This document shows positions 1 through 9,833 of a DNA stretch of 64,000 nucleotides, one piece after another; within the stretch, counting starts at the first letter, position 1, and every line of letters starts with the position of its first letter. The stretch spans positions 930,001 through 994,000 of the forward strand of contig JAMYGW020000003.1 in NCBI GenBank assembly GCA_025617375.2, read 5' to 3'. This DNA comes from Acarospora socialis (taxonomy: Eukaryota; Ascomycota; Lecanoromycetes; Acarosporales; Acarosporaceae). The notes under the pieces are model-generated. The model did no database searches. It saw only the letters and a list, made by a program, of their open reading frames with translations, and had not been told where the DNA came from. Made by a program: the position numbers and the translations under genes.

Positions 1-65
1 ATACTGAATACTAATCTCATCATCCCTTTACTCACCAGTCACAAAATCACATCAGCGCTTTCACA

Positions 66-1264
66 ATGTTTTCGATCCGATCCTTTACCCGGAGTATACC
101 TCGGACGGTGTCTCGCCTCTCGACGTCTTCCGCTCGTCGTCCGCTCTCAACCTTCCGTCAACTTACACTGCTACAGTCCTCATGGACGGTCGCTTCAAGG
201 CCAAGATGCGCCGCATTCACAACATCCAGAGTGGCGCGGGATCAAGAGGGAGAAGGTTCGTTAACATGCTGTGGAGTACATATATGTCGCTAAAGCTAGA
301 TATAGTCGATCAAGAGCTATCTGCAAAACTCGAGTCCGAGCTTCAGATGGAGAAAGACATGAGAGACTCGAATGAGTACCCCGAAAGCATTAAAGATTAT
401 CTCGATAACGGTCCTTTTGAGGTATGATAGACTCATGGCGGTCTGACAGCATGTGCTGAACCATCCTCTAGCTACATGATACGCCCGGGCAAGAAGAAGT
501 GGTTCTTACACGCAAATTCGGTGATGAGACGTAAGATTCTCCTGCCTCTTGACCGCAGCTTTGCCTGACCAGACACTGTTAGAATACGTCTTACCTTTTC
601 TATCGCCGATCTCAACACTCTAGACCAAGACCCCGATCAATATTCAGAAGATAAAGCCCTATATGACGAGGATAACGCAGACGTGCCAACCGAGGGACAA
701 AGTGGCGGGGCCCAATCCAAGGGTACTATTAACCAGGGTCGGACCAAAGGTGGAAACGTCAACGTTGCGCCGGAAGACAGAGTCGCACCAGCCGATAGAC
801 CAGAGCTGGCCGACGATGAATCTCCAGAGAGCGAGGACGGAGAACAAGAACCCAGTTTTCCCGCACGCGTGAACGTGACCATCGAAAAGCCAGGCAGAGG
901 TGCTGTGCAAATCGAGACTATCGCTCAGGACGGCATGATTGCAATCGACAATGTCTACTTCTTCCCCGACGCCGAGCTTGCAGATGCCAAGACAGCAGAG
1001 AAGGACTGGGTAAGAAGGGGCATGTACACTGGGCCGCCGTTCGGTAACCTGGATGAGGACCTGCAAGTCCTTCTTGAGAGGTATCTGGATGAGAGAGGGG
1101 TGAACACCGCGCTGGCTCTATTCGTACCGGACTACATTGACTTCAAGGAGCAGCGGGAGTATCTGAATTGGTTATCAAGTAAGTGGTCTCTTAGGCTGTG
1201 ACGTGTCCCTCGGTACGGAGTGCTAATGTTACGTGTAGATGTCAAGTCGTTCATCGACGCGTAG
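66..1264 (+). CDS. MAM33: Mitochondrial matrix acidic protein, MAM33/p32 (C1QBP) family
   Basis: Five exons (66-255, 306-421, 472-530, 583-1178, 1239-1264) join in frame to 328 aa. The N-terminus is rich in Arg and Ser with no early acidic residues, as expected of a mitochondrial presequence. The family signature follows: an acidic helix start (DNGPFEV), then VVLTRKFGDET and IRLTFSIADL across the exon 3/4 junction, and the C-terminal block FVPDYIDFKEQREYLNWL ending in a short helix. Between them is a long acidic linker (about residues 130-190). p32 proteins form doughnut-shaped trimers in the matrix and support mitochondrial translation and respiration; that role comes from the family. The last intron has a clear TGCTAAT branch point. 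Read-through ORFs beyond exons 1 and 2 are intronic. Confidence 0.88.
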
Positions 1265-1742
1265 AGCAAAGTATGTATGCTGAGAAGTTAGGATTTTCCT
1301 CCTCGTTGTTATGTAGTTATACTTCCACTCTCGAATTGTAATATTTCGCAAGACTGCAGACACCGCGACTTGAGGGTATGAGAAGATTACGTGATTGAAG
1401 TGGACATTAGCTGTGCCCAAATCAGAGTAATGGAATACAACCCATACTACGATAACAATAAGTTTACCATAGCCCTCATAGAAAGCAAGCTACATCAAAG
1501 TGTACAGCCACAATCACTTCAGCCCTACCCGGAGAAAGCCACTTCTGACTAGTACTGTCAGAAGCAATTAACCACGCGAACATGGCACGTCGATACGCGA
1601 CAACGCGTCTCCCCACTCCATGAGTATCTAAGATCACCAACACCAGCGAAAACCCTCGACGAAGCTGCAGATCCCTTGTAATTCTTCCAGCTACTTTCGC
1701 GTGTCTATCCCATTACGCTTACGGCAAGCCGATCAGATCGCC

Positions 1743-3462
1743 ATGCCTCATTCGGTCTCTCCAGAGGCCCCTTCTCCCGGAGAGGACAGCATTTTACCTG
1801 ATGCGCCCGCCGAGCCTCTACCAGAGCAGGACAAAGATGCAGATGACACGGATGCTGATGCCACTACTGAGTCAAATGGCCTTGAAGCGGTTGACTCAGT
1901 CAGACATGCACGAACAGACGAGGTCAAGCTAGAAGATCTATTCAGTGACGACGAGGATGAGGACGAGGAGTTTCCATCGTCGACCGCTACCGATGTCAAG
2001 ATGACAAGCAGCCCGCCACAGGAACCCATGTACGTTTACTAATTGGGTTGAGTACTTATTGAGCGGCCAATGTTGATCAGAACATAGACCCATTGCACCA
2101 TCAGCCAAATACACCGATCCAGAGGTCATGTATGCTTTCTACCAACGACTCTTCCCCTTCCGATACCTTTTCCAATGGCTGAACCACTCGATCAAACCGT
2201 CCAATGACTTTGGACACCGGGAATTCGCGTTTACATTACAAAACGACGCTTATTTACGGTATCAGGCATTTCCTACGGCAGACCTGTTTGTACCCTCCTC
2301 AAAAAGGGCAACGCAGAAAGCATATTGACGTATTATAGTCTCCGGAAAGAGATCCTACGCCTCAACCCCTCCCGGTTCGAAATCGGTCCCGTCTACACCG
2401 CCAACCCTCGAGACCGCAAGACCCTCCGCAAGTCCACCGCCTTTCGACCTCTAGCGAAGGAACTTGTCTTCGATATAGACTTGACGGATTACGATGAGAT
2501 CCGGACATGTTGCGACAAAGCGAATATCTGTCACAAATGCTGGCAGTTCGTGACTATGGCTATCAAGGTCGTCGACGCGGCGCTGCGGGATGATTTTGGG
2601 TTTGACCATGTCATGTGGGTTTACTCGGGACGGAGAGGAGCACACGCTTGGGTCTGCGATAAGAGGGCGCGGCAGATGGACGATGCAAAGAGGAAGGCAA
2701 TAGCGGGATACCTTGAGCTGATCAAGGGCGGCGCGCAGAGCGGGAAGAAGGTCAACGTCAAGAGACCTTTACATCCACACCTCGCGTGAGTCGAGCTCAC
2801 CGTCAATGCAATGGACTGTCTGCTGATATGTTCGTGCTTAAAGTCGAAGTCTGGATATCCTCAAGGACCATTTTCAAGACGACATACTAAGAGACCAAGA
2901 CCCCTGGGAGGAGACCGACAAGGCCGAGAAACTACTCCAGCTCCTCCCCGACAAAGCGCTGAACGACTCCCTCCGCAAGAAGTGGGATTCCGCGCCCGGC
3001 CGAAGCAGCGCCAGTAAATGGGCCGACATCGACGCTCTGGCGAAGACAGGCGCGAGCCGGACCTTGGACGGCAAAGCACTGCTCGAGGCCAAGCAAGACG
3101 TCGTGCTCGAATACACGTACCCACGTCTCGATGTTGAAGTCAGCAAGAAGCTGATCCATTTGCTGAAGTCGCCGTTCGTGGTGCATCCGGGTACGGGACG
3201 GGTCTGTGTTCCCATCGATGTGAAGAAGGTCGATCGGTTCGATCCGTTAGGTGTGCCAACTGTGACGGAGTTACTGGGCGAGATCGATTCCTGGGATAGC
3301 ACGGATGGTAAGGAAGAGAGTCCAGAGCATAGGATTCAGGACTACGAGAAGACGAGTCTGAAGCCTTATGTCGAATACTTTAAGGCCTTCGTGGCGGATT
3401 TGCTGAGAGACGAAAAGAGGATCAAGAGGGAGCGTGATGAGGGGGATCCCATGGAGTTCTGA
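1743..3462 (+). CDS. PRI1: DNA primase small (catalytic) subunit
   Basis: Exons 1743-2029, 2088-2285, 2339-2785 and 2844-3462 give 516 aa. After an acidic, disordered N-terminus of about 100 residues comes the primase fold: FYQRLFPFRYLFQWLNH, REFAFTLQNDAYLRYQ, LRLNPSRFEIGPVY, the catalytic acid motif FDIDLTDYD, a Cys-rich zinc site (CCDKANICHKC) and the nucleotide-binding motif SGRRGAHAWVCD. The protein synthesises RNA primers as part of the Pol alpha-primase complex. The second intron (2286-2338) starts GTTTGT, a weak donor, but gives the conserved ADLLRKEILRLNPS. The N-terminal acidic extension is longer than in yeast Pri1. The ATG at 1743 is the first in-frame one. Confidence 0.93.
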
Positions 3463-3608
3463 TCTCGTTTTCCTACTGCTGGGTAATGCGGGGTTGTGGT
3501 CATGGGACGGCGTTTGGAGCAAGTCTTTGGAGCTGCATATCAGGGCCAAGCGTTGAGTCTGCAGATAGGGTTGGTTCTACGCAACGACGGCACCCTGTAG
3601 TCTCCGCT

Positions 3609-4073
3609 TCACGTCTTCCGGATGTTTATCCCATCTGGCGTTCCGTATAGGGGTATCGATACAGTCTTATACCTCGACTTATGCCATTGATGATCTCCAC
3701 ATCTGTCTTGGCGACCGCCAGGGGAGACATCTTCTGAAGCTAGAAGCGGATGGCCCGCCGATATGGAAGATCTCGACAGCAGAGACTCTACCTCATTGCT
3801 GCGTGACTCCGCATCGTCCCTCTGTGCTTCGATAGTTTCATAACTAGAGGTTCCGAGCTCATCCAGCGAAGCGTGGGCTCTCTGGTAATTTTTATGCGAC
3901 GAGCATATCGAGATATCTGTAACAAGCTTCGTTCCGCCCCAGACATAGCTGCATATTCGAGCAGCCCATTTCGCTGCATGTCTGTTGATGATTCCAGACT
4001 TAGAAATCTTGGGTAGAGGGTAATCTATCATAGAGAAGTCCAGATATTTACTTTCTATTTGCAGATACTGCAT
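3609..4073 (-). CDS. Hypothetical small ORF (154 codons), doubtful
   Basis: An ATG-initiated ORF lies about 195 bp downstream of, and on the same strand as, the gasdermin-like gene. I recognise no family. The first half (about residues 1-65) is mixed and moderately hydrophobic (ICSYVWGGTKLVTDISI); the second half is polar and Ser/Glu/Arg-rich, like a disordered tail. It could be a real lineage-specific gene, a remnant, or chance. No splice sites clearly extend it or join it to the gene upstream. The rest of 3463-4268 contains nothing else recognisable. Confidence 0.2.
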   Translation of the reverse strand: MQYLQIESKYLDFSMIDYPLPKISKSGIINRHAAKWAARICSYVWGGTKLVTDISICSSHKNYQRAHASLDELGTSSYETIEAQRDDAESRSNEVESLLSRSSISAGHPLLASEDVSPGGRQDRCGDHQWHKSRYKTVSIPLYGTPDGINIRKT

Positions 4074-4268
4074 ACTTGTGCCCGATCAAGTTGGCTTTGG
4101 ATGCAGGCAATGGTCTTTGGCGTCTTCTGATTTTTATGGATAATGATCCATCTTCTCAACTGTAGGCATTTGCTAAGAGAAATTTGCAATGGTGAGCATA
4201 ACCAATTATCTTTTATATATCATCAAACGAATGTTACTAACCCAAGCCTTGCGGGCTAGATCTCAGTG

Positions 4269-5162
4269 CTAGCCCTCTTCATCGGAGGCTTCTACTTCGT
4301 CACAATCTCCGTCGTTATCAGTCAGAGTGGCTTCCAAGACTTCCTCGTCATCTCGGCTGGCTTCTGTATCTTCGTCGTACTCATCACTATTGTCTTCCTC
4401 ACCATCCTCATCATCATGGATGCGACGTCCCTGTGGTGTCCCCCTCTCTTCCCACATAGGCGTCCAAGTCGCCCTCGAGAGAAGCTTATAGTTGACGGCT
4501 CCAGCGACTTGGCTGCGTTTCTGTTTGAGGAGCTTGACTCGACAATACTGTATAGCGAACACCATTTTGTCTGGTACGGTTATTGCTCTCTCATGGCTAG
4601 ATTGGCGAGCAGTACTGGCTCCCACACTTGGGTCAAGCAGAGTGGGTATTGGGACTCCTGCAATGCTCAGGACAGGTACACTAACTTCGCCGCCAACAGA
4701 GTGTGCATGCTTATCGATTGACCTGATTTTGGCGTCCTCCAAGATCAAAATATCGGTGATCATCCACACCGTCTGCTTCAAGGAGATAATCTTTCTTTCC
4801 AGCCATCCCTGAGCCGCTTTAGCCGAGCATATGGTTTGGAGCCATTCGTCTGCTTGTACAAGCTGACATCTCTGTGCTTTCGTTGCCTCGATGGACCGTA
4901 TGGTGTCTGAAGCAATGTGAAGGTGCTGCGAGAAGAAGGATGTCAATTTCGTGCTTAGTTTATTGCTGTTGAATAGGTTGTGGACGTCCGCGAGATCTCG
5001 AAAATCAGACCTTGTTAGGTTCGGATCGAGCTTTCTCAGGTTCGGATCTACCCGCGCGTCGAAATAGTTCTGTGGGGCTTTACGGTTCGTAACTAGTCGT
5101 CCGGGTACAGCAATATCGATCTGCACTGGATTGACAGAAAGAATCCAATGCTTGTTCGGCAT
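4269..5162 (-). CDS. Candidate fungal gasdermin-like pore-forming protein with acidic C-terminal tail
   Basis: A single exon encodes 297 aa from ATG 5162 to TAG 4269; no intron is needed. No domain is obvious from simple motifs, but the order of segments resembles a gasdermin pore-forming domain. A strand of the VYVVTEVL type sits at about 131-146 (TVWMITDILILEDAKI). A loop with GGEVSVPVLSIAG follows at about 157-169. A strand of the vtiP..vlAfrv type sits at about 194-212 (ITVPDKMVFAIQYCRVKLL). Residues from about 249 to the end are almost entirely acidic (DDEDGEEDNSDEYDEDTEA). Fungal gasdermins such as HET-Q1 are of similar length (about 280 aa) and are activated by protease removal of a short C-terminal piece. 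The divergent neighbour encodes a caspase-like CHAT protease, as in known fungal gasdermin-protease clusters. Function is inferred; the alternative is an unrelated lineage-specific protein. The gene looks whole. Confidence 0.5.
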   Translation of the reverse strand: MPNKHWILSVNPVQIDIAVPGRLVTNRKAPQNYFDARVDPNLRKLDPNLTRSDFRDLADVHNLFNSNKLSTKLTSFFSQHLHIASDTIRSIEATKAQRCQLVQADEWLQTICSAKAAQGWLERKIISLKQTVWMITDILILEDAKIRSIDKHAHSVGGEVSVPVLSIAGVPIPTLLDPSVGASTARQSSHERAITVPDKMVFAIQYCRVKLLKQKRSQVAGAVNYKLLSRATWTPMWEERGTPQGRRIHDDEDGEEDNSDEYDEDTEASRDDEEVLEATLTDNDGDCDEVEASDEEG

Positions 5163-5262
5163 AGTGATCTCGCATGTAGAGGTGACTCAATATCGAAGAG
5201 AGAAGAGCGGAGTAGCGGATTGCAGCAGGTGAGGGCTGAATTCAATGAGGTAGCCATTATGG

Positions 5263-5282
5263 AGTACGAAGTACTTCGTACT
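5263..5282. repeat. 20-bp perfect palindrome (AGTACGAAGT/ACTTCGTACT)
   Basis: Both halves are exact reverse complements with no spacer. It lies immediately left of the TA target site of the MITE. The core TACGAAGTAC recurs elsewhere in intergenic DNA of the window, for example near 23598-23607 and, as a partial copy, 40472-40483. It could be a protein-binding site or part of a dispersed short repeat. Confidence 0.7.
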
Positions 5283-5289
5283 TAGGTTA

Positions 5290-5974
5290 CAGTGCCGGAA
5301 AAAACTCTGGTCCGTTCAGAACAGTTGCGAAAATCACTTTTTTTATTTCTCAAAACACACAAATACTGCAACTACTTCACAGTCACAACTTATACAGACA
5401 ATCTGAGTATATAGAATGATGAATTATATATAGATCTATTAGACTTTCAATTTTCATACATATCTTTGAGCAATTGCATGAGTAATTATCATAAAAGTGT
5501 GTTTTTACAATAAAACAGCAACACAACATGAGTTTTTGTTGATTTTGCTGCAAATTATATGTAAAAATCACTGAATATTGCAATAACAACAGCATTTATG
5601 TATCAATTGATTCAGAACTTTCACAGATGATAGAGATTTATATATATTTTAATACTATAGTCTCAGATTACTGTAGTAAATTGTTGTTGTTGAGTTATAC
5701 ACTGAATACAGTGTAAAATTGCTGTTTTTCACAACAAAAACACTAAAAAACACACTTTTTCAGTGACTACACATGCATTTGTTCAATTACACACTTCAAA
5801 TTTTGAAATATGAAAGATCTATATATCTTACATCAATCTATATACTCAGTTTGTAATAATATACTGTGGTTGTGAAGTAGTTGCAGTATTTGTGTGTTTT
5901 GAGAAATTTGAGCTTTCAAAAAAAAAGTGGTTTTCACAACTGTTCTGAACGGACCAGAGTTTTTTCCGGCACTG
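5290..5974. mobile_element. Non-autonomous Tc1/mariner-type MITE, 685 bp, with TA target duplication
   Basis: The left end begins CAGTGCCGGAAAAAACTC and the right end is its reverse complement. The first 38 bp of the two ends are identical, and the inverted repeats stay clearly alignable for roughly 150 bp (shared inner tract CTCAAAACACACAAATACTG, then GAGTATATAGA). A TA dinucleotide flanks each end (5288-5289 and 5975-5976), as expected for Tc1/mariner insertion. The interior is AT-rich and has only short chance ORFs, none resembling a transposase, so the element is non-autonomous. Differences between the arms include C/T transitions (GCGAAAATCAC versus GTGAAAACCAC), which could be ordinary drift or light RIP. 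It sits in the shared upstream region of the gasdermin-like and CHAT genes. Confidence 0.88.
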
Positions 5975-6431
5975 TATGCTGACACAGCCACAGCAGCTTT
6001 ACTGATTAGGTACTGTAGGTGTGCAACGACTGCGGCGACGTAAGCCCTCAACAAAGTACCTATCCATCAGCTGCTCTCGTAGCTCTTCCAAAGGCTTCTG
6101 TCGAGCGATGTTTGTAGCGGACTACTCTCTACTTAACTAAAGCTCTGTTCTGACATGAGTACTCTGAATGGTCAAGGAATGTTCATCACGTCTTCTTAAG
6201 CGCATTATTCCCACGGCATATATCCGCCACCCACACTTTCTACAGTACTAGTCAGTAAGTGTTCATCCCTCCTGGGTAGGGGAATATCGATATAAACTTA
6301 CTGACCGGTACTATACATAGAGCTACCGCCTAGACCATCCTTCCCTAACGACCATTCATACCGAGCCTTGTGTATCTGTTCAGCCAAGTGCTACGGTTTG
6401 GGTTTCATACTACCATTGTGTTTTAGTCACC
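5975..6431. other. Intergenic: upstream region of the TPR-CHAT gene
   Basis: No ORF of note. Together with 5163-5289 this is all that remains of the shared intergenic region once the MITE is removed, so the two start codons would originally have been about 0.58 kb apart. No confident TATA box or known operator was found. Confidence 0.5.
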
Positions 6432-9400
6432 ATGGGGGCCCTGATTTTTATAGTTGGGGATGAACAAGGCGTGTTTTACTTGGTGCCAGCTCCTGAAGCT
6501 TTGAACTACATGGCACGGGCATGGTGGGCCAGTTTCATGCATAAATACAGAGAAGAATGGGAGAAAGGAAACAGGAACTATGGCACACAACTCGCCTCAT
6601 CAATCGCCGCAGCATATGAGATTCAATCATGGGAGCTTGACCACAAAGCATCCGAGTTATCGAAAGCCTGCTTCTTCCGTAAACTGGCACTAGCACTGGC
6701 ACCTGCCCTCACCAGGAAAGCGCACAAGGACACTCTGGCAAACCTCAAGGCGAAATACGCTTTTGGTTTACTTGTCAAGGCAACCTTTGTTGGCAAGAAA
6801 TGCCTCGTCTACGAAGCACTTCGGCTGGCTAAGGAAGCAATCTCCCTCAACCCAAGTACAGCTGGCACTAAGATGTTACTGGCACGTATTCTCTTATGGC
6901 TGGTTTGTGACTTTGATTCCTCCGAAGGTCCTGTGGATGACCTGGAATTGGCCATCAAGTATATCGAAGAGTGTGTGAACGAACTACCCGATGAATTCAG
7001 TTCCACGTACGGAGCCAATAGCAACCTGCAAAGAGCCTTGGAGGCGCGTTACATCCTCCAAGGTACCGAATCTGATTTCCAAGGGGCGCTATCATTAGCC
7101 CACGGAGAAGCTCAAGAAGAAAAGGAGGACCCAGATCAAGTATCAAGTTCTTATCCTCAACGACTTTCGTTTATGCGGCAGAAGTATCTCGCTGGCGGCT
7201 GTACTCTTAATGAGCTATTGGAAAGCACAGGAAATGGCTTGAGCAATGATGCGCAGCTCGGGGATCATTTAAGTGACTTGCCTAAGCTATACCATCTGAT
7301 GATCCCAGGTTTAGCAACGGAGGCAATGGAGGCGGGTCTACAAGCTTGCCAGAGTCCCGCCAAGGTCGAAGAAGATCGCAGACAGCCTGCTTCCAATTTT
7401 ATACTCGGCATGCATTATCTCATTAAAGAATCATCAACAAGCAAAGACCGTCAATTCGATCTTGAGAATGCAATCGCATACTTGAGAATCGCGGAAACCG
7501 AGGGATTGGCAACTGATGAACAACGCCTGCAATCCAGCATTTACCTTGCCGAGGCGCGCTGGAGGTTGGCCGAGGCAAGAAAAGATATCACATTAATGCT
7601 GGTCGCTATGAACAGTATGGCCTTGCTGTTGGATGAGTTGCCAGACGAAGTTTCACCTCCTTCGGTTCTTCTCATTAACATGATGGCCGGGGCTCACTCT
7701 ATCTGGAAGCGCAGTCAACGCAGAGAATTTCTCTCAAATGCTGTGAAATATACCGCATATTTATTGCGGGAAAGTCAAACTTTGAAGGTCTCGCCTCAAG
7801 CTCTGTCCGTCATCTTGTCCAAGGGTGGAGAAATAGCAATGGACATACGTTCAGAACAGCCTGATCAGACCATTCTCGAAGAGCCTCTGATTTATTGGAA
7901 GCGATGCTGGCAGAATAGGCGGGCTTCACTAAACGTTCGTCTTCACGCAATGCATCTTGCGTCGCAATATCTATTCAAGGAGGGACGCATCGCGGATGCT
8001 TTTCAGTACGCGAAGAAGGCTGTTGAGCTCATTCGCTTTGCTTGTCCTGCTCAACTTGATAGATCAGAAAGAGTAGAGTTGGTTCCTTTGCTGAACGGAA
8101 TCAGCGTTGATGCATGTGCTCTTGGCATCGAACTTGGCCGCAATGAGGAGGCTCTTGAGTTACTTGAGCAAGGACGAGGAATACTCAACTTCCTTCCAGA
8201 CGCTTTTACTGACTCACTGAACAAACTACGTTGTGAACACCCGCAACTTTACAAGAAGTTCGATCGGTGTCGCCAGAAAATTTTGGTATCTATGAATTCT
8301 AAGGATCCTGCAGGTCAAGAGGATGTCGAGACTGAGGATGCCGATGGTGCCAACGAAAACTGTGATGATATCGACCAGTTGACATCGGCACTTGCGGAAA
8401 TCAGGCATCTCCCTACTTTCAAGAATTTTTATCGGCCAATCAGCATATCAGAAATGCAGAGCATTGCTACAACTGGCCCAATAGTTGTGCTTGTGGGAAG
8501 TCCTTTGCATCCATACGCGATGATAGTTCAGCAAAGAAGCATACAGACCGTGGACCTTTCGCCTGAGGCAGTCGATCCATCACCTTTTTGGGACATTGAC
8601 TTCTTCCAAGAAATGTGCTCTTCAAAGATGAATCATATCCTTGGTCAAGAGCTTGTTCATATTGCGTTCTCACAGGACGGACAGCCAGAACTTCAGTACA
8701 AGACACTTAGTCATGCAGAAAGAGCCACAAGCTTCCGAGGAATGCTCTCTTTTATCTGGGTTACTATCGTAGAGCCGATCAACAGAATCCTGGGATACAA
8801 ACAACCAGCAGGGCCTGCTATATCTATAAAAGAGCTCCTTCTCAGCTCTGTCAAGAATCACATCACCTGGATCCGCACAGGATATTTCAGTCGCATGCCT
8901 CTTCATGCTGCGATGAACGGAAACTTCCCTTTTATGTTTCGTGCGGTCAACTCTTATGCAATGAACTTTGAATCTCTGTTTCGGAGCCATTCCCGTCGCA
9001 GATTTGTCACCGCAGGGCTTGAGGAGGGTGTTTTGGTCACTATGCCGTCCAAAATCAGCAACTCTCCCATTCTTGCAAAGAGCAAAGAAGGACCATCAAT
9101 ATCTGCTTTGCATGAGATCAGATCTGACCCGAACGGCGGGCCATTTCTCAAAGCTGAGAATGTCCAAGAAGAGGTATCTGCAATTTCCCAGGAGGCACCA
9201 CGAATCAATTGGTCAGTTCTAGAGCGTCCGTCTGTCGAGGAGGTCAAGGACAGCTTTGAAAAGGCAGGCTTCATGCACTTTATTTGCCATGGGGTAGAGG
9301 ATCCAAAAGAACCTCGAAGAAGCCACTTGAAACTATGGGAAGAGACCAAACCAGGAAGAGGTCATATGGCGCCCTTGTTCGTTTCCGAAATCTCTTCGTG

Positions 9401-9833
9401 GAAGACGAAAAAGACTGCGCTAGTCTTTCTGTCCGCCTGCTCCAATGCTGATATACAAAATACGAGTTTCTCGGACGAGAATTTGAACATTGCGAACTCA
9501 TTTGCTGTTGCAGGAGTTCCGGATGTCGTGGGCTCAATGTGGCCTGTATCCAGCTTGATCGCAACGAGCATTGCTAGCACTTTTTGGAGCTTTCTATCTT
9601 TCACCTTTCCTGAAGGAAAGAAGTTGATTGGAGATAACGTTGCGGGAGCACTGCATATGGCCGTACTCACCACGGCTGTGTACCATCTTGAGGATCCTTT
9701 CCTGTGGTCAGGCTTCATCCATATTGGCGGGATGGGTTCTCAGTCCTTGGAAGACATGAGAAGCAATGCGGACAATGAAGAAGATCTGATAACGACAGAC
9801 GAGGGACCCGTTGTCTCAGGGGATGAAGATTGA
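6432..9833 (+). CDS. TPR-CHAT protein, caspase-like cysteine protease
   Basis: One uninterrupted exon of 1133 codons with no introns, unlike most neighbours of this size. Residues about 1-620 are helical with repeated A/L-rich pairs of the TPR type (e.g. ALRLAKEAISLNPSTAGTK, AIAYLRIAETEGLATDEQR, AFQYAKKAVELIRFACPAQ). The C-terminal CHAT domain begins at about 700. The catalytic His is in MHFICHG (His about 953) and the catalytic Cys in LVFLSACSN (Cys about 1003), followed by the typical FAVAGVPDVVGSMWPVSS. Both active residues are present. CHAT domains are caspase/separase-clan proteases (C14-related), and TPR-CHAT proteins act as sensors coupled to a cut target. The divergent gasdermin-like gene is the obvious candidate substrate. 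The last 35 residues are acidic. Regulation and target are inference. Confidence 0.9.
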   Translation: MGALIFIVGDEQGVFYLVPAPEALNYMARAWWASFMHKYREEWEKGNRNYGTQLASSIAAAYEIQSWELDHKASELSKACFFRKLALALAPALTRKAHKDTLANLKAKYAFGLLVKATFVGKKCLVYEALRLAKEAISLNPSTAGTKMLLARILLWLVCDFDSSEGPVDDLELAIKYIEECVNELPDEFSSTYGANSNLQRALEARYILQGTESDFQGALSLAHGEAQEEKEDPDQVSSSYPQRLSFMRQKYLAGGCTLNELLESTGNGLSNDAQLGDHLSDLPKLYHLMIPGLATEAMEAGLQACQSPAKVEEDRRQPASNFILGMHYLIKESSTSKDRQFDLENAIAYLRIAETEGLATDEQRLQSSIYLAEARWRLAEARKDITLMLVAMNSMALLLDELPDEVSPPSVLLINMMAGAHSIWKRSQRREFLSNAVKYTAYLLRESQTLKVSPQALSVILSKGGEIAMDIRSEQPDQTILEEPLIYWKRCWQNRRASLNVRLHAMHLASQYLFKEGRIADAFQYAKKAVELIRFACPAQLDRSERVELVPLLNGISVDACALGIELGRNEEALELLEQGRGILNFLPDAFTDSLNKLRCEHPQLYKKFDRCRQKILVSMNSKDPAGQEDVETEDADGANENCDDIDQLTSALAEIRHLPTFKNFYRPISISEMQSIATTGPIVVLVGSPLHPYAMIVQQRSIQTVDLSPEAVDPSPFWDIDFFQEMCSSKMNHILGQELVHIAFSQDGQPELQYKTLSHAERATSFRGMLSFIWVTIVEPINRILGYKQPAGPAISIKELLLSSVKNHITWIRTGYFSRMPLHAAMNGNFPFMFRAVNSYAMNFESLFRSHSRRRFVTAGLEEGVLVTMPSKISNSPILAKSKEGPSISALHEIRSDPNGGPFLKAENVQEEVSAISQEAPRINWSVLERPSVEEVKDSFEKAGFMHFICHGVEDPKEPRRSHLKLWEETKPGRGHMAPLFVSEISSWKTKKTALVFLSACSNADIQNTSFSDENLNIANSFAVAGVPDVVGSMWPVSSLIATSIASTFWSFLSFTFPEGKKLIGDNVAGALHMAVLTTAVYHLEDPFLWSGFIHIGGMGSQSLEDMRSNADNEEDLITTDEGPVVSGDED

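Noticed and set aside
4266-4721. Plus-strand ORF with hydrophobic, membrane-like start (FIGGFYFVTISVVIS)
   Set aside because: It is the antisense of the acidic tail of the gasdermin-like gene; acidic codons read backwards give hydrophobic residues.
5383-5595. Small ORF inside the MITE
   Set aside because: AT-rich chance frame, no similarity to transposases.
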